DNA of 64,000 nt from Bacteroidales bacterium (lineage in GTDB: Bacteria > Bacteroidota > Bacteroidia > Bacteroidales > P3). The notes beneath the pieces were generated by a model. That model ran no database searches and was not told where the DNA came from. It saw only the letters and a list, made by a program, of their open reading frames with translations. This document shows, piece after piece, positions 9,842 to 19,354 of this stretch. The position numbers and the translations under genes were made by a program. The stretch is taken from positions 62,001-126,000 of the forward strand of contig JAGCJW010000004.1 in the NCBI GenBank assembly GCA_017647785.1, written 5' to 3'. Numbering within the stretch: the stretch's first letter is position 1; every line of letters begins with the position of its first letter.

Positions 9842-10888
9842 CTATTTTTTAGGTTTGTATTTTGATTGTTGCAAAATCAATTTTGAATCAAAATTATGGA
9901 ATAAGCTATCCAAACTTATAGGATTTTCTTTCATATAAGCTTGTACTATTTTATACCCTATGTAATTTCCTATTCGTGAAGGGGAATTTGCAATGTTTTT
10001 TGTTGATGGACCCGGAGATATCAGATGAAAGAATTTTGTTCTGTCCTTATTATAGAGTAATTGATTTTCTATTATGTATGACCAGATATTATTTTCGTTT
10101 TGTTCTACCCAATTCAATTGTTCTTCTGTATAATCTAATATGTAATTAAACTGTTTTTCAGGTAAGACAGCTTGTGTTGCATATAGGTATTTTCCTTCCT
10201 CCACTATGCAATCTAAAAGCGTTGCCTCTGGATTTGTACTTTGAAGTGGTGTATCTCTAAATGTTATTTCTTTTAAGTATGTATTCACATAATGAGGAGC
10301 TATATTCTCTTTTCCCAATGATGCATAAAGATATTGAGGAAGTGTTTTATAGTAAGGATGTTGTGATAGTTCGTTTATAGAATATATATCTATACTTATT
10401 GTACTAAATTCAGGATATACTAATATTCTATTTTGAAAAGCTTGTGAATATTCTACTGGTCCAACTATTAAAGTGTAGATTTTAGGATTTATAGTGTCTT
10501 TTTTAATTTGTTTTATCTTACCCATTGCGATAGATAATTCTTCTTCTAAAGATTCAAGATTTGAGTATTTGGTTGCAATAATCTGATATGCCTTTCGCAT
10601 TTGCTCATCTGAGATAAACTCTTTGACAACATTTAAATACATTGTGTCTTTTAAAGTTGTTGCAAACATAGGTGCATATTCTTTTTCTATGCTTAAAAGA
10701 TATTGTTTTGCATCTTTACTGTCGTTTGCAGCAAATAGGGCTTTATCAAATCTATGAATTTGGATTTCTTGTTTTTCAACTTTATTGTCCGTAAACAAAA
10801 CTTTATCATCTTGAACTTTCTTATCTTTAGAACAAGATGATAAAATTAAAAGTGTAACAATTGATAATACTCTAAATATATTATTCAT
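9842..10888 (-). CDS. gldB: GldB-like gliding motility/T9SS lipoprotein
   Basis: This 348-residue lipoprotein has signal MNNIFRVLSIVTLLILSSC (Cys19). The family pattern of GldB is visible: IHRFDKALF near 43-51, a helical middle, and the C-terminal FHLISPGPSTKN...SPSRIGNYIGYKIVQAYM. GldB is a Bacteroidota lipoprotein required for gliding in Flavobacterium and present in many non-gliding Bacteroidales, where its job is unclear. It is followed in the run by the LtaS-like gene and preceded 8 bp by rluD. A type IX cargo protein is encoded in the same run. Motility cannot be inferred from this gene. Confidence 0.83.
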   Translation of the reverse strand: MNNIFRVLSIVTLLILSSCSKDKKVQDDKVLFTDNKVEKQEIQIHRFDKALFAANDSKDAKQYLLSIEKEYAPMFATTLKDTMYLNVVKEFISDEQMRKAYQIIATKYSNLESLEEELSIAMGKIKQIKKDTINPKIYTLIVGPVEYSQAFQNRILVYPEFSTISIDIYSINELSQHPYYKTLPQYLYASLGKENIAPHYVNTYLKEITFRDTPLQSTNPEATLLDCIVEEGKYLYATQAVLPEKQFNYILDYTEEQLNWVEQNENNIWSYIIENQLLYNKDRTKFFHLISPGPSTKNIANSPSRIGNYIGYKIVQAYMKENPISLDSLFHNFDSKLILQQSKYKPKK

Positions 10889-10896
10889 GATAAAAT

Positions 10897-11916
10897 TTAC
10901 TTGTTGTTAGTTGTGTATGACTCCCATTTTTCAATTACCGATAACATATCTTGAGGTAATTCGCTTGTGAAATTCATTCTTGTAAGTTTTGTTGGGTGTA
11001 AAAAACCTACTGTAGTTGCGTGAAGGGCTTGACGATTAATTATTTGAAAACAGTTATTTATAAATTGTTTATATTTACTAAAAGTAGTTCCTTTCAGTAT
11101 CTGGTCACCACCATATGTAGCATCGGCAAACAATGGGTGTCCAATATATCTCATGTGTGCACGAATTTGGTGAGTTCTTCCTGTTTCTAATTGACATTCT
11201 ACCAAGGTTACATATCCAAATTTCTTTAAAACTCTCCAATGTGTTATAGCCATCTTACCATAATCTCCTTCAGGAAATACAGCCATTACTTTTCTGTCTT
11301 TAAGGCTTCTTCCTATATGTCCTTCTATAGTTCCTTCATCTTCTTTTAAATCACCCCAAACAAGTGCTGTATATTTACGCTCTGTAGTGTGTTCAAAGAA
11401 TTGTTTTGCTAAGAATGTTTGTGCATATTCATTTTTCGCAACCAAAAGCAATCCTGTTGTGTCTTTGTCTATACGATGAACAAGCAATGGTTTAACGTCT
11501 GGAGTATTACTATTTTGGAAGTGATAAGTTAGTGCATTAAGAAGTGTAGATGTGTAATTTCCATAACCAGGGTGTACAACCATTGAAGCTGGCTTATTGA
11601 CTACTATTACATCTTCATCTTCGTAAACAATATCTATTGGAATATTTTGAGGAATAATTTCTATTTCTCTTGGCTCTGTCGTAAGGAAAACTTGAATTAA
11701 ATCACCAGGTTTTACTCTATAATTTACCTTTACAGTTTTGTCATTAACTTTTACACAATCTGCTTTTATAGCTAATTGTATTTTGTTTCGTGATGCTCCT
11801 TCTATTCTATCTACAAGGTATTTGTCTATTCTTAAAAGGCTTTGTCCTTTATCTACTACAACTCTATAATTTTCGTATAACTCTTGTTCTTCTTGTAAAG
11901 CTTGTTCTTCTTGCAT
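10897..11916 (-). CDS. rluD: Ribosomal large-subunit pseudouridine synthase RluD
   Basis: This 339-residue RluA-family enzyme makes pseudouridines in 23S rRNA, in the RluD type in helix 69. An S4 RNA-binding domain occupies ~25-85 (LLRIDKYLVDRIEGASRNKIQ). The catalytic domain carries HRIDKDTTGLLLVAK with the nucleophile Asp150, then GRTHQIRAHMRYIGHPL. The start ATG overlaps the stop of the T9SS cargo gene by one base (TAATG). RluD next to a PASTA-domain gene is a common Bacteroidota arrangement, here separated by the cargo gene. Confidence 0.94.
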   Translation of the reverse strand: MQEEQALQEEQELYENYRVVVDKGQSLLRIDKYLVDRIEGASRNKIQLAIKADCVKVNDKTVKVNYRVKPGDLIQVFLTTEPREIEIIPQNIPIDIVYEDEDVIVVNKPASMVVHPGYGNYTSTLLNALTYHFQNSNTPDVKPLLVHRIDKDTTGLLLVAKNEYAQTFLAKQFFEHTTERKYTALVWGDLKEDEGTIEGHIGRSLKDRKVMAVFPEGDYGKMAITHWRVLKKFGYVTLVECQLETGRTHQIRAHMRYIGHPLFADATYGGDQILKGTTFSKYKQFINNCFQIINRQALHATTVGFLHPTKLTRMNFTSELPQDMLSVIEKWESYTTNNK

Positions 11917-13799
11917 TATTTTACTTTTACTATTTTTCTTGTTTCTATATTGCCTTTTTTGTTTTCTATTTGCAGAATGTATATTCCTTGATTTAAATTA
12001 GAAATATCTATTTCGTTTTCATCAGTACAAAGTAGCACTCGTCCACTAATATCTAATATTTGTTTTTTTGCGTTTAATCTCCCTTGTATATATAGTTTAG
12101 ATGAAGTAGGATTAGGATAAACATTAAGAGTTTCTTCGTTCTCTACGTTTTGCAATCCAACTAATGCTTTGTAACCAAAGTATGGACGGAGCATAACTGA
12201 ACCTTTTAGGAACGATTGCTCCCAATTAACTCCTGTTTTTGAGAATGTGTAATCAGAAGAGTTTGTATTTCTATCAAATCCTATGTTTAAATAATCATTA
12301 CCTTTTGTTTGCAAACTCACACAAAACTCTCCTTGTTCAAGAATTACAGCTTCTTCTAATTCAAATCTTACAAATTTATTTAAGCTATCGCTAATCGGTG
12401 TTAATTTTTCTGTTTTATACAACATTTCTAATGGCTGATTATTTAAAGCATTCCATATACAAATGTAGAAAGGTTTAAGATTAGCATCGTTTAATGAAGA
12501 ATTGAAATATATATCTATTGCTGTAAGTGTATCAGGATTGTTTAAACGATAAGCAACTGCTAAATGTGAGCCAGCGATTGGCTCTACTCCTATTCCATTT
12601 TCAGCGCTACCATCATCGTATGCAAAATAGTTTTCAAATTTTTGTACAAATTTTATTGTGTCATTTGCAGCAAGCATATCTTGCCCTACCCCCTCTTTTA
12701 TCGTATGAATAATACTGAATTCCTGCCAAGTATCTGATGGAATATTAAAACTATAATTTACAACAGGACGTGCGTGTGATATTGCATCTTGATATGATGA
12801 TGTAAGAATATACGGATTTATATTTTCAAATCCTCCATCATAAGTGTGTAAGTTATTGCCTAAGTTATCTTTAATGTAATATTTATAGGTCGAACTCAGT
12901 GGTTCTGAATAAAGATTTACTATTTTTATCTGCAAGCTATCAAGTGTTTCGGTTGGAATATACTGATTAGCTGGCATAGATTGATAACGCTTTAACATTG
13001 ATGGTGCAGAATCTACAAAGGATAACTCTTTTAAAATTGAGTCATTAATGCTTCGATTTTTGTTTATGTAAATATAATCTATGTTCCACTGGTCACAGTT
13101 TCCTACATAGGCAAGCTGTGGATTGTTATTCAATGAAGCAAGATTGCGAAATCTAAAACGAAATTCTTTTGTAAAGTATTTGTCTTCCGTTATTGGGATT
13201 AGGACATATTTATAGTAAGCTCCTTCTTGTTCAAACAAGGTATCCATAGGCACTCCTCCCATTGCCCAAACTTTTTGCCATCCATCAGTTTCGCTATAAA
13301 AATCTAAAATAATAGAATCTGAAGAAGATGGAGCAGTACCTATTGTTTCCCAAGGTTGTCCACTACCTCCACCTGGTTGTACATAAAAACTAAAATATAC
13401 AGAATCCGCTTTACTTAATTTTTGTCTTGAAGGCGAAATAATAGAATCTAATCTTACTGGATTGGATTCAAGAGTATCTGCAACAAAACTTGAAGTAGTT
13501 GCTGCTGGATACAAATTCCCATAAATATCTATTGCATCTAAAGTAACTACTCCTATGGTTGGTGGATTATATTGATAGTTAGTATTGACTATTGCATTAC
13601 CAAATTGCCATCTATCAGGATTTGGTACTCCCTCATAATTAGAGAAATCATCTACAAACGGTATCTGATTATAATTTATAGTACTACTTTTTTTAGGTTC
13701 TGTCTGTGGCACATGCGAAGAAGAAACTAAAATAAGTTGAGCTTGAACTTGTGAAGTTATTTGTAGTAGAAAAAATAATATTAATAATATTCGCTTCAT
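11916..13799 (-). CDS. Secreted protein with type IX secretion C-terminal sorting domain
   Basis: I use the ATG at 13799, which gives MKRILLILFFLLQITSQVQA, a clean signal peptide. Upstream extension relies on a TTG inside the PASTA gene. The mature part is a large beta-rich region with no recognised enzyme motif. The last ~70 residues are a type A T9SS sorting domain: LNVYPNPTSSKLYI, then ILDISGRVL, DISNLNQGIYILQI and a basic end. The family passes through the outer membrane by the Por/Gld machinery and is often anchored to surface polysaccharide. It overlaps rluD by one base. Function of the cargo is unknown. Confidence 0.87.
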   Translation of the reverse strand: MKRILLILFFLLQITSQVQAQLILVSSSHVPQTEPKKSSTINYNQIPFVDDFSNYEGVPNPDRWQFGNAIVNTNYQYNPPTIGVVTLDAIDIYGNLYPAATTSSFVADTLESNPVRLDSIISPSRQKLSKADSVYFSFYVQPGGGSGQPWETIGTAPSSSDSIILDFYSETDGWQKVWAMGGVPMDTLFEQEGAYYKYVLIPITEDKYFTKEFRFRFRNLASLNNNPQLAYVGNCDQWNIDYIYINKNRSINDSILKELSFVDSAPSMLKRYQSMPANQYIPTETLDSLQIKIVNLYSEPLSSTYKYYIKDNLGNNLHTYDGGFENINPYILTSSYQDAISHARPVVNYSFNIPSDTWQEFSIIHTIKEGVGQDMLAANDTIKFVQKFENYFAYDDGSAENGIGVEPIAGSHLAVAYRLNNPDTLTAIDIYFNSSLNDANLKPFYICIWNALNNQPLEMLYKTEKLTPISDSLNKFVRFELEEAVILEQGEFCVSLQTKGNDYLNIGFDRNTNSSDYTFSKTGVNWEQSFLKGSVMLRPYFGYKALVGLQNVENEETLNVYPNPTSSKLYIQGRLNAKKQILDISGRVLLCTDENEIDISNLNQGIYILQIENKKGNIETRKIVKVK

Positions 13800-13813
13800 T
13801 ATTATAAAATTAA

Positions 13814-14656
13814 CTATTCTAAAATTTCTTCCCAACCTTCATCAGAGGTTTGTTCTAATATTAATTGTTCTTCAAAATCTCTCTTCAACTTCCTATAATT
13901 ATTTTTTGTATCGTTTACAAAATATAATGATACAGTCGTTCCTAAAGTTAAACCTTGAAATGTAGGTTGGTAACTCACTACTCTAGAATGATTTTTATCT
14001 TTTTTGCCTTCAAAATCTTTTTTACCAACATTAAGCCCTGCTGCCCATAGTAATTTTTCCGCTTCGTCCTCTGTTTTACCTAATATATCAGGCATATTAG
14101 TTGTAGTTTGAGATTCTGTCATTTCTACAATCAAATCTATAACATCTCCTCTTTTTACCTTAGTTGATTTTCTTATTGTTTTACCACCTTTTTGTTGTGC
14201 TACAACAATGTTAGGTATATTCCCTTGTACAAAATTTATATTTCCAATTCTAAGTCCTATATCCGTAATTGTTTGAACAGCCAATTTCAAACTCATATCC
14301 ACACATGAAGGCATCTCTACCTCATCGCCAGAAAAAGATGCTATAGTAAGATATATTTTTCTTCCTTTTTTAGCTTTTGAATTTGCAACTGGTTCTTGAC
14401 TTAATATTGTTCCTGATGGAGTTTCTTCTTGGTAAATAGAATCAATAATTACTATGTCAAATGGAGACATTTCTTTCATTTGTTCTGCCTCTTGAATTAA
14501 TCTGCCACTAATATCTGGCACAGTATATTCTTTACCATGTCTCGTGTATCCTTTTAACAAGAAAAACACTAATAATAGTAATACAAAGAAACTTCCTATT
14601 ATCAATCCTAAGTTTATGAAAAAACTTTTACTTTTAAAAAAATCTTTCAACGACAT
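13814..14656 (-). CDS. Membrane-anchored PASTA-domain protein
   Basis: This 280-residue protein has a short cytoplasmic N-terminus, one transmembrane helix at ~14-36 (NLGLIIGSFFVLLLLVFFLL) and three extracytoplasmic PASTA repeats. The repeats start at about 43 (YTVPDISGRLIQEAEQM), 112 (VEMPSCVDMSLKLAVQ) and 186 (NMPDILGKTEDEAEKLL). There is no kinase or transpeptidase domain. PASTA domains bind muropeptides in other proteins, so a cell-wall role is an inference. The C-terminus is acidic (SDEGWEEILE). It lies 10 bp after the zinc peptidase and 14 bp before the T9SS cargo start. Confidence 0.88.
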   Translation of the reverse strand: MSLKDFFKSKSFFINLGLIIGSFFVLLLLVFFLLKGYTRHGKEYTVPDISGRLIQEAEQMKEMSPFDIVIIDSIYQEETPSGTILSQEPVANSKAKKGRKIYLTIASFSGDEVEMPSCVDMSLKLAVQTITDIGLRIGNINFVQGNIPNIVVAQQKGGKTIRKSTKVKRGDVIDLIVEMTESQTTTNMPDILGKTEDEAEKLLWAAGLNVGKKDFEGKKDKNHSRVVSYQPTFQGLTLGTTVSLYFVNDTKNNYRKLKRDFEEQLILEQTSDEGWEEILE

Positions 14657-14666
14657 AACTTATTTT

Positions 14667-15341
14667 TTAATCATCATTGTTAGCTCCTAAAAATATCATT
14701 ACATAATGTAACAAAGTTGCCAAAGAAGATAAGGCTGCGATTACGTATGTATATGCAGCTAACTTTAAAGCATGTTTTGCTTTTGGTAATTGCTCGTATG
14801 AAGCAACGTTTTCCAACCAAGCCATAGCTCTATTTGAAGCATTTATCTCTACAGGTAATGTTACAAAACTAAATAAAGTTGTCATTCCAAAAAGAATGAT
14901 TCCAATAAGTAATAATTGTGGAAAAGTATTAACTAAAAATACTCCTGCAAGAATTATCCACATTACCCATCTTGATGAAAAATTAACAGCAGGAACTAAG
15001 CTAGTACGAAGTTGTAACCAAGAATATGACTCTGCGTGTTGAATTGCGTGCCCTGTTTCATGAGCAGCAACTGCTGCTGCTGAAATATGATCTCCGTAAT
15101 ACACGTCTCGAGACAAGTTTATTACTTTTGAAGAAGGATTATAATGGTCTGTAAGCATTCCTTCTACGCATTGAACTTTAACATCTCTAACATCAAAGTC
15201 CTTTAACATTTTTTCTGCAATATCTTTTCCTGTCAAACCTCCGTCAAGTCTGATTTTAGAATACTGTTTAAACTTAGCAGTTAATCTATTTGACACAATC
15301 ACGCTCAAAAGTGTCAATCCTATAATTACTATCCAATACAT
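14667..15341 (-). CDS. Membrane zinc metallopeptidase (YugP-like)
   Basis: This 224-residue integral membrane protein has the zinc motif in AAAVAAHETGHAIQHAE (HExxH near residues 90-94). Transmembrane helices lie at the N-terminus and at about 125-165 and 190-215. The family (Zn_peptidase_2/YugP) has a M48-like active site; substrates are not established. It is the promoter-proximal gene of the minus-strand run to cinA. A TATTTTTG element on the minus strand at 15361-15368 lies 20 bp before the ATG. Confidence 0.86.
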   Translation of the reverse strand: MYWIVIIGLTLLSVIVSNRLTAKFKQYSKIRLDGGLTGKDIAEKMLKDFDVRDVKVQCVEGMLTDHYNPSSKVINLSRDVYYGDHISAAAVAAHETGHAIQHAESYSWLQLRTSLVPAVNFSSRWVMWIILAGVFLVNTFPQLLLIGIILFGMTTLFSFVTLPVEINASNRAMAWLENVASYEQLPKAKHALKLAAYTYVIAALSSLATLLHYVMIFLGANNDD

Positions 15342-15360
15342 ATTTTTATGTTTTAAAAGG

Positions 15361-15368
15361 CAAAAATA
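15361..15368 (-). promoter_or_regulatory. Bacteroidota -7 element, zinc peptidase to cinA run
   Basis: Minus-strand TATTTTTG fits TAnnTTTG and is 20 bp upstream of the first gene of the nine-gene run. No well-spaced TTTG was found. Confidence 0.45.
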
Positions 15369-15421
15369 ATAAATTTTGTTTGATTTATTATTTTATTAAA
15401 CGAATAAAGAAAAGGTTTTTG

Positions 15422-15429
15422 TATTTTTG
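15422..15429 (+). promoter_or_regulatory. Bacteroidota -7 element for yicC
   Basis: TATTTTTG fits TAnnTTTG and lies 33 bp before the yicC ATG. It is divergent from the zinc-peptidase element; the 121-bp gap holds both promoters. Confidence 0.45.
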
Positions 15430-15462
15430 CGCTTATATTTTTAATTTAATTCAACTTTTACT

Positions 15463-16335
15463 ATGATTAAATCAATGACTGGTTTTGGAAAAGCCACTGA
15501 AGAAATAGACAATCAAATTATAAAAACAGAAATAAAATCCCTAAATAGTAAACAATTTGACGTCTCTATAAAACTACCTTACAAGTGGAGAGAATTAGAA
15601 TTGGATGTAAGAAATCTTTTAGTTGAAAACTTAATTAAAGGAAAAATAGACTGCTGTGTAACTATTGAAAGCAATAAAACACTTGCCATAAACAAAATAA
15701 ACGAAGATTTAGTTAAACAAACATATAGCTATCTTAAGACTTTGGCAAACGAAGTTGATGCAAATACCGACAATTTATTTGAATATGTATTATCTTTACC
15801 TGAAATAAGAAATAGCGAAAGCGAGAACGAATTATCTGAATCAAAAAAAGAATTATTTCTATCAATGATTAAAAATGCTATTTCTTCATTTAACAATTAC
15901 AGAAATACAGAAGGAGCAATTTTAGAGAAAGACTTTATTGAAAGAATTAATACCATAGAAAATCTTCTCAAAAAAGTACCTCAATATGAAGAAGAAAGAT
16001 GCAAAAAAATTAAAATAAAACTAACATCTAAACTAAAAGAGCTTTCATTAGATGAAATAAACGAAAATAGATTAGAACAAGAGATGATATACTATCTTGA
16101 AAAACTTGACATAACAGAAGAAAAAGTTAGATTATCTCAACACTTGGAATACTTTAAAGAATGTATGGATAAAGAAATTAACCAAGGTAAAAAACTAGGA
16201 TTCATAGCACAAGAAATAGGACGAGAAATTAATACACTTGGTTCAAAAGCTAACCACGCAGACATACAAACTATTGTTGTTAAAATGAAAGATGAATTAG
16301 AAAAAATAAAAGAGCAATTAGCTAATATATTATAA
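15463..16335 (+). CDS. yicC: YicC family endoribonuclease-like protein
   Basis: This 290-residue cytoplasmic protein shows the typical YicC ends: IKSMTGFGKATEEI at the N-terminus with SLNSKQFDV soon after, and LGFIAQEIGREINTLGSKAN near 247-266. The family has been described as a stress-related endoribonuclease, with homologues across bacteria. In many Bacteroidota it precedes guanylate kinase (gmk). Here the next gene is a TPR protein, with the yicC stop overlapping its ATG by one base. No gmk gene is in the window. Confidence 0.92.
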   Translation: MIKSMTGFGKATEEIDNQIIKTEIKSLNSKQFDVSIKLPYKWRELELDVRNLLVENLIKGKIDCCVTIESNKTLAINKINEDLVKQTYSYLKTLANEVDANTDNLFEYVLSLPEIRNSESENELSESKKELFLSMIKNAISSFNNYRNTEGAILEKDFIERINTIENLLKKVPQYEEERCKKIKIKLTSKLKELSLDEINENRLEQEMIYYLEKLDITEEKVRLSQHLEYFKECMDKEINQGKKLGFIAQEIGREINTLGSKANHADIQTIVVKMKDELEKIKEQLANIL

Positions 16336-18131
16336 TGAAAAGACTCCTCTTTATATTATTTTGCTTATTCTCATTTACTTCACTTTTTTCGCAATCTCTA
16401 ACAGAATTAGAGCAAGCGAAACTTTTAAAAGAACAAGGTGAAATAAATGCAGCTATAGACATGTATAAAGAGTTCATTAAACAAAACGATAAAAACATTG
16501 AACTATATCTTTATATCAGCGATTGCTATTTTTTAATTGGCGATGACAAAGAAGCAGAAAAGTATTTAAAAAAGGCAGAAAAAGTATCGCCAAACGATTA
16601 CAAAATAAAAGTAACACTTTATTTTCTTTACGAACAAACTAATCAAAGCAACAAAAAAGAAAAACTCTTGAAGAAATTACTATCTGAACTGAAAGCTAAT
16701 AATTCAGATATTATTGCTTTAGGAAATGAGTTTATTGTAAGAAAGCATTGGGCAGAAGCAAAAATGGTTTTCTTGAAAGGACGAGAGTTAATTTATGATA
16801 ACACTGCTTACACTTGGCAATTAAGCAATATCTTCATGCAAGAAGGAGATTATTCAAATATTGCAAAAGAGTATTTCACTCAATTAGAAAACAATCCTAA
16901 AACTCTAAAACAAATTCAAACTAATATTTCTGGACTATTCGCAAATAATCAAGACATATCACCAGTTATAGAAAAGGAATGGACAGTTTATTGGAAAAAG
17001 AACAAAAACAATCCATACTTTGCTCAATTTGGAATATGGCTTTACAATCAAACAAAACAATATGAGAAATCATTTGAATTAGCAAAGCTAATAGATGAAA
17101 AATTTGAAAACAATGTTGGAACAACAATGTTAAGTTTTGGAGAAGATATGTTAAATTCCAACAACACAGACTATGCCTTAAAATCAGCAAACTATATGTT
17201 AAAAAAAGGAAAAGACTCTCCTTTTTATCAAAAGTCAAAAACACTTTCTTTAACTCTAACTTACAAACAGTTTTTATCCAAATTTGAAAAAACAGAAAAA
17301 GATTTCATTTCTTTGGAAACTGATTTTGATAACTTCTTCAATGAATTTTCTTGTTCAAAAGAAGCCTTTGAAGTAATGTTACAAAGAGCAGAATTTTTAG
17401 CTTTTTATAGAAACAAAGCACAAGATGCAGTTGATTTTTTAGAACAAAACATTAACAAAGGCTTTTCTACAAATCAAAGAGGAGAAATCAAACTTCTTCT
17501 CGCAAAGATATATAATCGTTATGGCGATATGTGGCAAGCAAGTCTTTATTGCTCACAAGTAGAGCAAGATTGCAAGAATAGTTATTTAGCAGATGAAGCA
17601 AAATTACTTAAAGCTCGCTTTTCTTACTACAACAACGAAATTGAATGGGCCTTATCTCAATTTAAGGCATTGCGTTCTTCAACAACAAAACTTATTGCAA
17701 ACGATGCAATGAGCTATAGCATACTTATAGAAGAAAATATTGACCAAGATAGTTCTTATAATGGAGTAAAACTATATGCAAAAGCCGAAAGAGAAATAGA
17801 ATACAACAACTTAAAACTTGCTGAAACATACTTAGACTCAATAAATTCGTCTTATCTTTATCACCCTCTTTTTGATGACGTTTTATTCCTAAGAGCTAAG
17901 ATAAGTCTTTACAAGAATGATTTTATTAAAGCCAAAGATTATTTAAATGAAATCCTAAATAAATATCCCTATGAGTTAACTGCAGATGATGCTTTATACA
18001 TGTTGAGTGATATTTACATAAATCATTTAAATGAAAAAGCATTAGCAAAAGATATATTAGAAAAAATAATTCTTGATTACCCAAATAGTATTTACGTAAT
18101 CGAGGCACGTAAACACCTTAAGAAGCTATGA
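16335..18131 (+). CDS. Exported TPR-repeat protein
   Basis: This 598-residue protein has a signal peptide (MKRLLFILFCLFSFTSLFSQ) and is almost wholly alpha-helical. TPR-like pairs are clear at ~20-95 (AKLLKEQGEINAAIDMYKEF, DKEAEKYLKKAEKVSPND) and again in the last 200 residues (AEREIEYNNLKLAETYLDSI, KAKDYLNEILNKYPYELTADDALYMLSDIY). It lacks enzyme motifs and is probably a periplasmic scaffold. It overlaps yicC by one base and the glycosyltransferase gene by 4 bp. The partner cannot be inferred. Confidence 0.8.
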   Translation: MKRLLFILFCLFSFTSLFSQSLTELEQAKLLKEQGEINAAIDMYKEFIKQNDKNIELYLYISDCYFLIGDDKEAEKYLKKAEKVSPNDYKIKVTLYFLYEQTNQSNKKEKLLKKLLSELKANNSDIIALGNEFIVRKHWAEAKMVFLKGRELIYDNTAYTWQLSNIFMQEGDYSNIAKEYFTQLENNPKTLKQIQTNISGLFANNQDISPVIEKEWTVYWKKNKNNPYFAQFGIWLYNQTKQYEKSFELAKLIDEKFENNVGTTMLSFGEDMLNSNNTDYALKSANYMLKKGKDSPFYQKSKTLSLTLTYKQFLSKFEKTEKDFISLETDFDNFFNEFSCSKEAFEVMLQRAEFLAFYRNKAQDAVDFLEQNINKGFSTNQRGEIKLLLAKIYNRYGDMWQASLYCSQVEQDCKNSYLADEAKLLKARFSYYNNEIEWALSQFKALRSSTTKLIANDAMSYSILIEENIDQDSSYNGVKLYAKAEREIEYNNLKLAETYLDSINSSYLYHPLFDDVLFLRAKISLYKNDFIKAKDYLNEILNKYPYELTADDALYMLSDIYINHLNEKALAKDILEKIILDYPNSIYVIEARKHLKKL

Positions 18132-19354
18132 GATTATTAATTCTTACACAATATTTTCCACCAGAAATAGGAGCACCGCAAAATCGTTTATTCGAACTTG
18201 CAGTACGTTTACAAAAAAAAGGAATTGATGTAAGCGTTTTAACAGCTATGCCAAATTATCCTCAAATGAAAATACATGATAATTACAAAGGCAAATGCTA
18301 TTGTCATGAAAATCTAAATAATCTTGATGTCCATAGAGCATGGATTTATGTTTCACAATCCAAAGCTGTAATATCAAGATTACTCAATTACTTTTCATTT
18401 GTGATAAGTGCTTTCTTTGTGGGACTATTTAAAATTAAAAAACAAGATGTTTTAATGATTGAAAGTCCTCCTCTTTTTCTTGGGATAACAGCATATTTAC
18501 TTTCAAGAATAAAAGGAGCTAAAATGATATTCAACGTTTCTGACCTTTGGCCAGAAAGTGCCGAGAAGTTAGAAATCATAAGTAATAAAACACTTCTATC
18601 AATGGCAACAAAATTAGAAGAATTTTGTTATCGCAAAGCCGCATTAGTAAGTGGACAAACACAAGGCATAGTAAAAAATATATCAGGCAGATTTCCAAAC
18701 AAAAAAGTCTATTGGTTGAAAAACGGAGTTGATATAAACTTCTACGATGTAAATAAGACAATAAAAGAAAACGATTGGAGAAAAGAACATAACTATACTT
18801 GTGAAGATTTTATTCTCTTTTACGGAGGAATAATTGGACATGCACAAGGATTAGATGTAATACTTAATGCTGCAAAACAATTAGAAAATTACGAAAACAT
18901 TAAATTCGTATTACTAGGTAACGGACCTGAAAAAGAAAGACTATTAAAACTAAAAGCAGAATTAGGATTAAACAACCTACAATTCTATGATGCAGTACCG
19001 AAAAGCCAAATGCAAAAAATTATAATGGACACTAACGCAAGCATCATACCACTAAAAAGACTTGAGTTATTCAAAGGAGCAATACCTTCTAAGATATTTG
19101 AAAACCTTGCTTTGAAAAAACCAATTATTCTAGGAGTTGAAGGAGAAGCAGAGGAGTTATTTATTCAACAAGGTAAGTGCGGAGTTTCCTTTACGCCTGA
19201 AGACAGCGAAGATTTAGCAAAACAAATTTTACATCTCTACAATAATCCAGACTTAGTTAAAGAATTAGGAGAAAATGGATTAGCATACGTTAGCGAAAAC
19301 TTCAATAGAGATAAGATTGCAGAAGACTTTTTTAAGCAAATAAGTAGTTTATGA
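18128..19354 (+). CDS. GT4 family glycosyltransferase (WbuB-like)
   Basis: This 408-residue cytoplasmic GT-B enzyme opens with LILTQYFPPEIGAPQNRLFELA, typical of WbuB-like transferases that act on N-acetyl sugars in O-antigen or capsule synthesis. The C-terminal domain has FYGGIIGHAQGLDVILNAA and an EX7E-like region around LFKGAIPSKIFENLA. The ATG overlaps the TPR gene stop (ATGA), and its own stop overlaps wecB the same way, so the three are translationally coupled. The adjacent UDP-GlcNAc 2-epimerase suggests UDP-ManNAc-derived sugars, but this is inference. Confidence 0.86.
   Translation: MRLLILTQYFPPEIGAPQNRLFELAVRLQKKGIDVSVLTAMPNYPQMKIHDNYKGKCYCHENLNNLDVHRAWIYVSQSKAVISRLLNYFSFVISAFFVGLFKIKKQDVLMIESPPLFLGITAYLLSRIKGAKMIFNVSDLWPESAEKLEIISNKTLLSMATKLEEFCYRKAALVSGQTQGIVKNISGRFPNKKVYWLKNGVDINFYDVNKTIKENDWRKEHNYTCEDFILFYGGIIGHAQGLDVILNAAKQLENYENIKFVLLGNGPEKERLLKLKAELGLNNLQFYDAVPKSQMQKIIMDTNASIIPLKRLELFKGAIPSKIFENLALKKPIILGVEGEAEELFIQQGKCGVSFTPEDSEDLAKQILHLYNNPDLVKELGENGLAYVSENFNRDKIAEDFFKQISSL

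Noticed and set aside
13800..13835. TTG start for the T9SS cargo protein.
   Set aside because: It lies inside the PASTA gene and spoils a perfect signal peptide that starts at 13799.
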